From contig JAITDV010000115.1 of assembly GCA_031282385.1 (NCBI GenBank), forward strand, positions 1 through 8,105: a DNA stretch of 8,105 bases, in the 5' to 3' direction. Origin of the DNA: Planctomycetaceae bacterium. GTDB lineage: Bacteria > Planctomycetota > Planctomycetia > Pirellulales > Thermoguttaceae. Shown here one piece after another: positions 6,395 through 8,105 of this stretch. Positions within the stretch are counted from its first letter, which is position 1, and each line of letters begins with the position of its first letter. The translations under genes were made by a program, and so were the position numbers. The notes beneath the pieces were generated by a model. The model was not told the DNA's origin, ran no database searches, and saw nothing but the letters and a program-made list of their open reading frames with translations.

Positions 6395-7435
6395 ATGAAA
6401 AAGCCTAGAAATTTAGTTCGTATTCTAAAAAATTTATTAATACTTCTTTCAGTTGTGACTACAATTTTTCTTAGTGATGTTACTTGTAGGTGATTTTACA
6501 ACTGCGATTGACACATATAACTACGATGCAGGCAAAATCTACTACATCCCAAAAGTTGAAAATAAACTATCGCATACTTTTCATGTCGTTAATCCTTTTA
6601 GAACAAATATGAAATTATCTCTCTCTGGCAAAACTTGCAGTTGTGTACTTACGAATATTGTTGAATATGAGATTCCACCTCACCATTCCATTGATATTAT
6701 AGTATCATTCAATTTCGATGAGTTGATGCAAGATCGTGAAGAGATTGTTACTTTTGCCACCAATCAGAAAGATTTACCTTATATCAAATTAATTGTAAAG
6801 GCGGAAACTATTCCAACTATGAGTTTAAATGATTTACACTACTATCTGCCCAGCTTGTCAAAGAATGAGGAATCGGATTTTTTGTTGGATGCTGTTTTTT
6901 ACGTTGACTCTGCTAAAACCGCTGAACGTGTTAAATTTAGTGTTGAAGGTTCGGGATTTGAACTTATAAATGACAAACCTTTGATAAAAAAAGTTGGTGA
7001 TAAATTTAAGGTAACTGTAAAAAGTAGATTATTGGTAAAAAATTCAAATTTAGTCTCGTTCACGTCTTCACGTATGCCTGGTAAGCTTGTTTTACAAAAG
7101 ATGATACTCGGATAGAAAAAGGTATTTTTTAGATACCGATATTCCCATTTGATATCGATCCTGAATCTATTTTTCTGCTGGTTGGTAATAAAGGAAAAAG
7201 TACCGTTGACTTACAATTCAAAGGGAAAGCCACAATTTTATCCATAATACCCAGTGCTCCCTTACTTGATGTAAGAGTAGAAAAATTAGAAAACGAATGT
7301 AAATATAAAATTTACATTACAATTCCAGACGAAGTGAAAATGGATTCATCAGATAATTTTTTTATATCGATCAAAACCAGTTTGCCAGAATATCAAGAAA
7401 TCAAAATACCTGTCCAAATTTTAGGTACTCAATGA
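6395..7435 (+). pseudogene. Degraded DUF1573 gene (B2), paralogue of the gene at 562-1614
   Basis: The full span corresponds to about 347 codons, close to the 350 of B1, but the reading frame is broken three times. It starts at ATG 6395 (MKKPRNLVRILKNLLILL), an N-terminal anchor like B1's, and that frame stops at 6491-6493. Removing one T from the T5 run at 6465-6469 restores a continuous helix (TIFLVMLLVGDF) and joins it to the frame used up to the stop at 7113-7115. That frame carries the DUF1573 signature GKTCSCVL, equivalent to Cys83/Cys85 of B1. Adding one A to the run at 7096-7099 then continues into the last frame (KDDTRIEKGIF). There TAG at 7130-7132 stands where B1 has Trp (FYWIPVYPF against IF*IPIFPF). 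The rest runs to TGA 7433-7435 (IKIPVQILGTQ, aligning with VTIPVFILK). There is no ribosome binding site before 6395. A gene caller may report only the middle piece, 6474-7115. Confidence 0.75.
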
Positions 7436-7703
7436 AAGAAATCTTTTATGCCAGAATCAACTTACATCTTGGTGAAAATTAAAGTGTAGGCAGCATAACA
7501 ATGTAATAAACAACATAACAAACACTGCCAAATTTAACTTGCAAAAAACACTTTTGCGCAAAACACAATTAAATCCGTAACAATTAAACGCGAATTATTC
7601 CAAGCGTTGTATCATGAAGCGGGAGTTCTGTTGCAATTATGATGGTTTCGTAATATACACATCACGTCGTTTGAGTTTACGTGAATTTGCCATTTCATTA
7701 GAC
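7436..7703. other. Gene-free interval before the repeats
   Basis: No supported gene is seen. A short frame from ATG 7614 runs into the repeat block to 7823 but has no ribosome binding site, and its C-terminal third is repeat-derived, so I do not call it. TTTTGCGCAAAA (7552-7563) is a perfect 12-bp palindrome in an A-rich context. It could be part of a weak terminator for the upstream DUF1573 remnant or a protein site. Nothing else stands out. Confidence 0.4.
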
Positions 7704-7859
7704 CTTTTCTCTAACCTAAAAATACATCAACGCAACAAAAAACCTACAACAAAAAACCTACAACGAAAAACCGCCTTTAACTCCTCCGCGACCACCCCTA
7801 GCCCCTCCGAAGGAGGGGAATAAGAATACGCCTCCGAGTTAGGCGAATAAGAAGACGCC
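7704..7859. repeat. Long direct repeat, copy 1
   Basis: This is the first of two direct copies spaced 258 bp apart (the second is 7962-8105). They share CTTTTCT, AACCTAAAAAT, CATCAACGC, ACTACAACGAAAAACCGCC or its near variant, CCACCCCTAGCCCCTCC and ATAAGAATACGCCTCCGAG, in the same order. This copy contains an extra 14-bp tandem unit at 7737-7764 and TTTAACTCC where copy 2 has TTTATACTCC. The copies are similar but not identical, so the duplication is not an obvious assembly artefact. Its right half is the left arm and core of the palindrome at 7765-7934. Confidence 0.7.
7737..7764. repeat. Two tandem 14-bp units inside repeat copy 1
   Basis: AAAAAACCTACAAC occurs twice back to back (7737-7750 and 7751-7764). 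The second long repeat copy has only one equivalent unit, in the form AAAAAAACTACAAC. It looks like slippage expansion within copy 1. Confidence 0.75.
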
Positions 7860-7934
7860 TCCTTCGGAGGCGAATAATTCCCCTCCTTCGGAGGGGTCAG
7901 GGGTGGTCTCGGAGGAGTCAATGGTGGTTTTCCT
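7765..7934. repeat. Large GC-rich palindromic element (REP/MITE-like)
   Basis: The left arm (about 7765-7821) and right arm (about 7877-7934) are inverted copies of each other with few mismatches: GAAAAACC with GGTTTTCC, ACTCCTCC with GGAGGAGT, GACCACCCCT with AGGGGTGGTC, and CCCCTCCGAAGGAGGGG (7802-7818) with CCCCTCCTTCGGAGGGG (7880-7896). Each of the last two is itself a 7-bp-stem hairpin. The core holds two tandem 27-bp units (7819-7845 and 7846-7872), each beginning AATAAGAA and containing a CGCCT...AGGCG hairpin. It contrasts sharply with the AT-rich surroundings and encodes no transposase. It may be a non-autonomous mobile repeat or an intergenic structural repeat. Confidence 0.75.
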
Positions 7935-7961
7935 ACAAGTTATCGAAAAGGTCCAGTGTTT

Positions 7962-8105
7962 CTTTTCTTTAACCTAAAAATCCATCAACGCGACAAAAAA
8001 ACTACAACGAAAAACCGCCTTTATACTCCTCCAAGACCACCCCTAGCCCCTCCGAAGGAGGGGCATAAGAATACGCCTCCGAGAGAGGGAAATAAGACTA
8101 CGCCG
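7962..8105. repeat. Long direct repeat, copy 2 (cut by window end)
   Basis: This is the second copy of the repeat at 7704-7859. It contains the left palindrome arm (ACTCCTCCAAGACCACCCCT and CCCCTCCGAAGGAGGGG at 8047-8063) and the first part of the core (ATAAGAATACGCCTCCGAG). The right arm would lie beyond the window, so further copies may follow. Single-base differences from copy 1 are scattered throughout. Confidence 0.7.

Noticed and set aside
7614..7823. 69-codon + frame running into the repeats
   Set aside because: No ribosome binding site, and its last third is repeat DNA. It is probably a chance opening.
7704..8105. CRISPR array
   Set aside because: The repeats are long, palindromic and unequal, with no regular short repeat-spacer pattern and no cas genes.

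Overview
The window is AT-rich (roughly 35-40% GC by eye) and reads as accessory or lineage-specific DNA of a Gram-negative-type bacterium. The best taxonomic hint is the large membrane glycosyltransferase at 1971-3803. Its motifs (QEFAHLSSG, DVNPPLPKMVASLP, DSNIDWGQD, GWYALSVN) match a GT-C family that, from general knowledge, is common in Planctomycetota. Pairs of an exported single-anchor protein followed by a DUF1573 protein fit the same phylum. This assignment is tentative: the CCCCTCCTTCGGAGGGG palindromes at the right end also occur in Bacteroidota-like genomes. All supported genes lie on the + strand.

Layout. 1-565: the C-terminal part of an exported, C-terminally anchored protein ('A1'), apparently broken upstream of about position 143. 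562-1614: an intact membrane-anchored DUF1573 protein ('B1'), joined to A1 by an ATGA overlap. 1615-1970: about 350 bp with no convincing gene. 1971-3803: an intact GT39/PMT-like glycosyltransferase. 3804-4079: intergenic, with a nested hairpin just before the next gene. 4080-4436: a small secreted protein with eight cysteines. 4437-5133: about 700 bp without a supported gene, ending in a nested inverted-repeat element. 5134-6294: a full-length paralogue of A1 ('A2'). 6395-7435: a paralogue of B1 ('B2') wrecked by two frameshifts and one nonsense codon. 7436-8105: non-coding DNA passing into two direct copies of a repeat built around a large GC-rich palindrome.

The main observation is that the A-B gene pair occurs twice and the two copies look reciprocally degraded. 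The first keeps an intact B but a broken A; the second keeps an intact A but a broken B. If the lesions are real and not assembly errors, one complete A+B set survives, split between two loci. A small secreted Cys-rich protein sits directly upstream of the second pair, so peptide + A + B may be one functional cassette for envelope or extracytoplasmic work. That is inference: no biochemical function can be read from A, B or the small protein.
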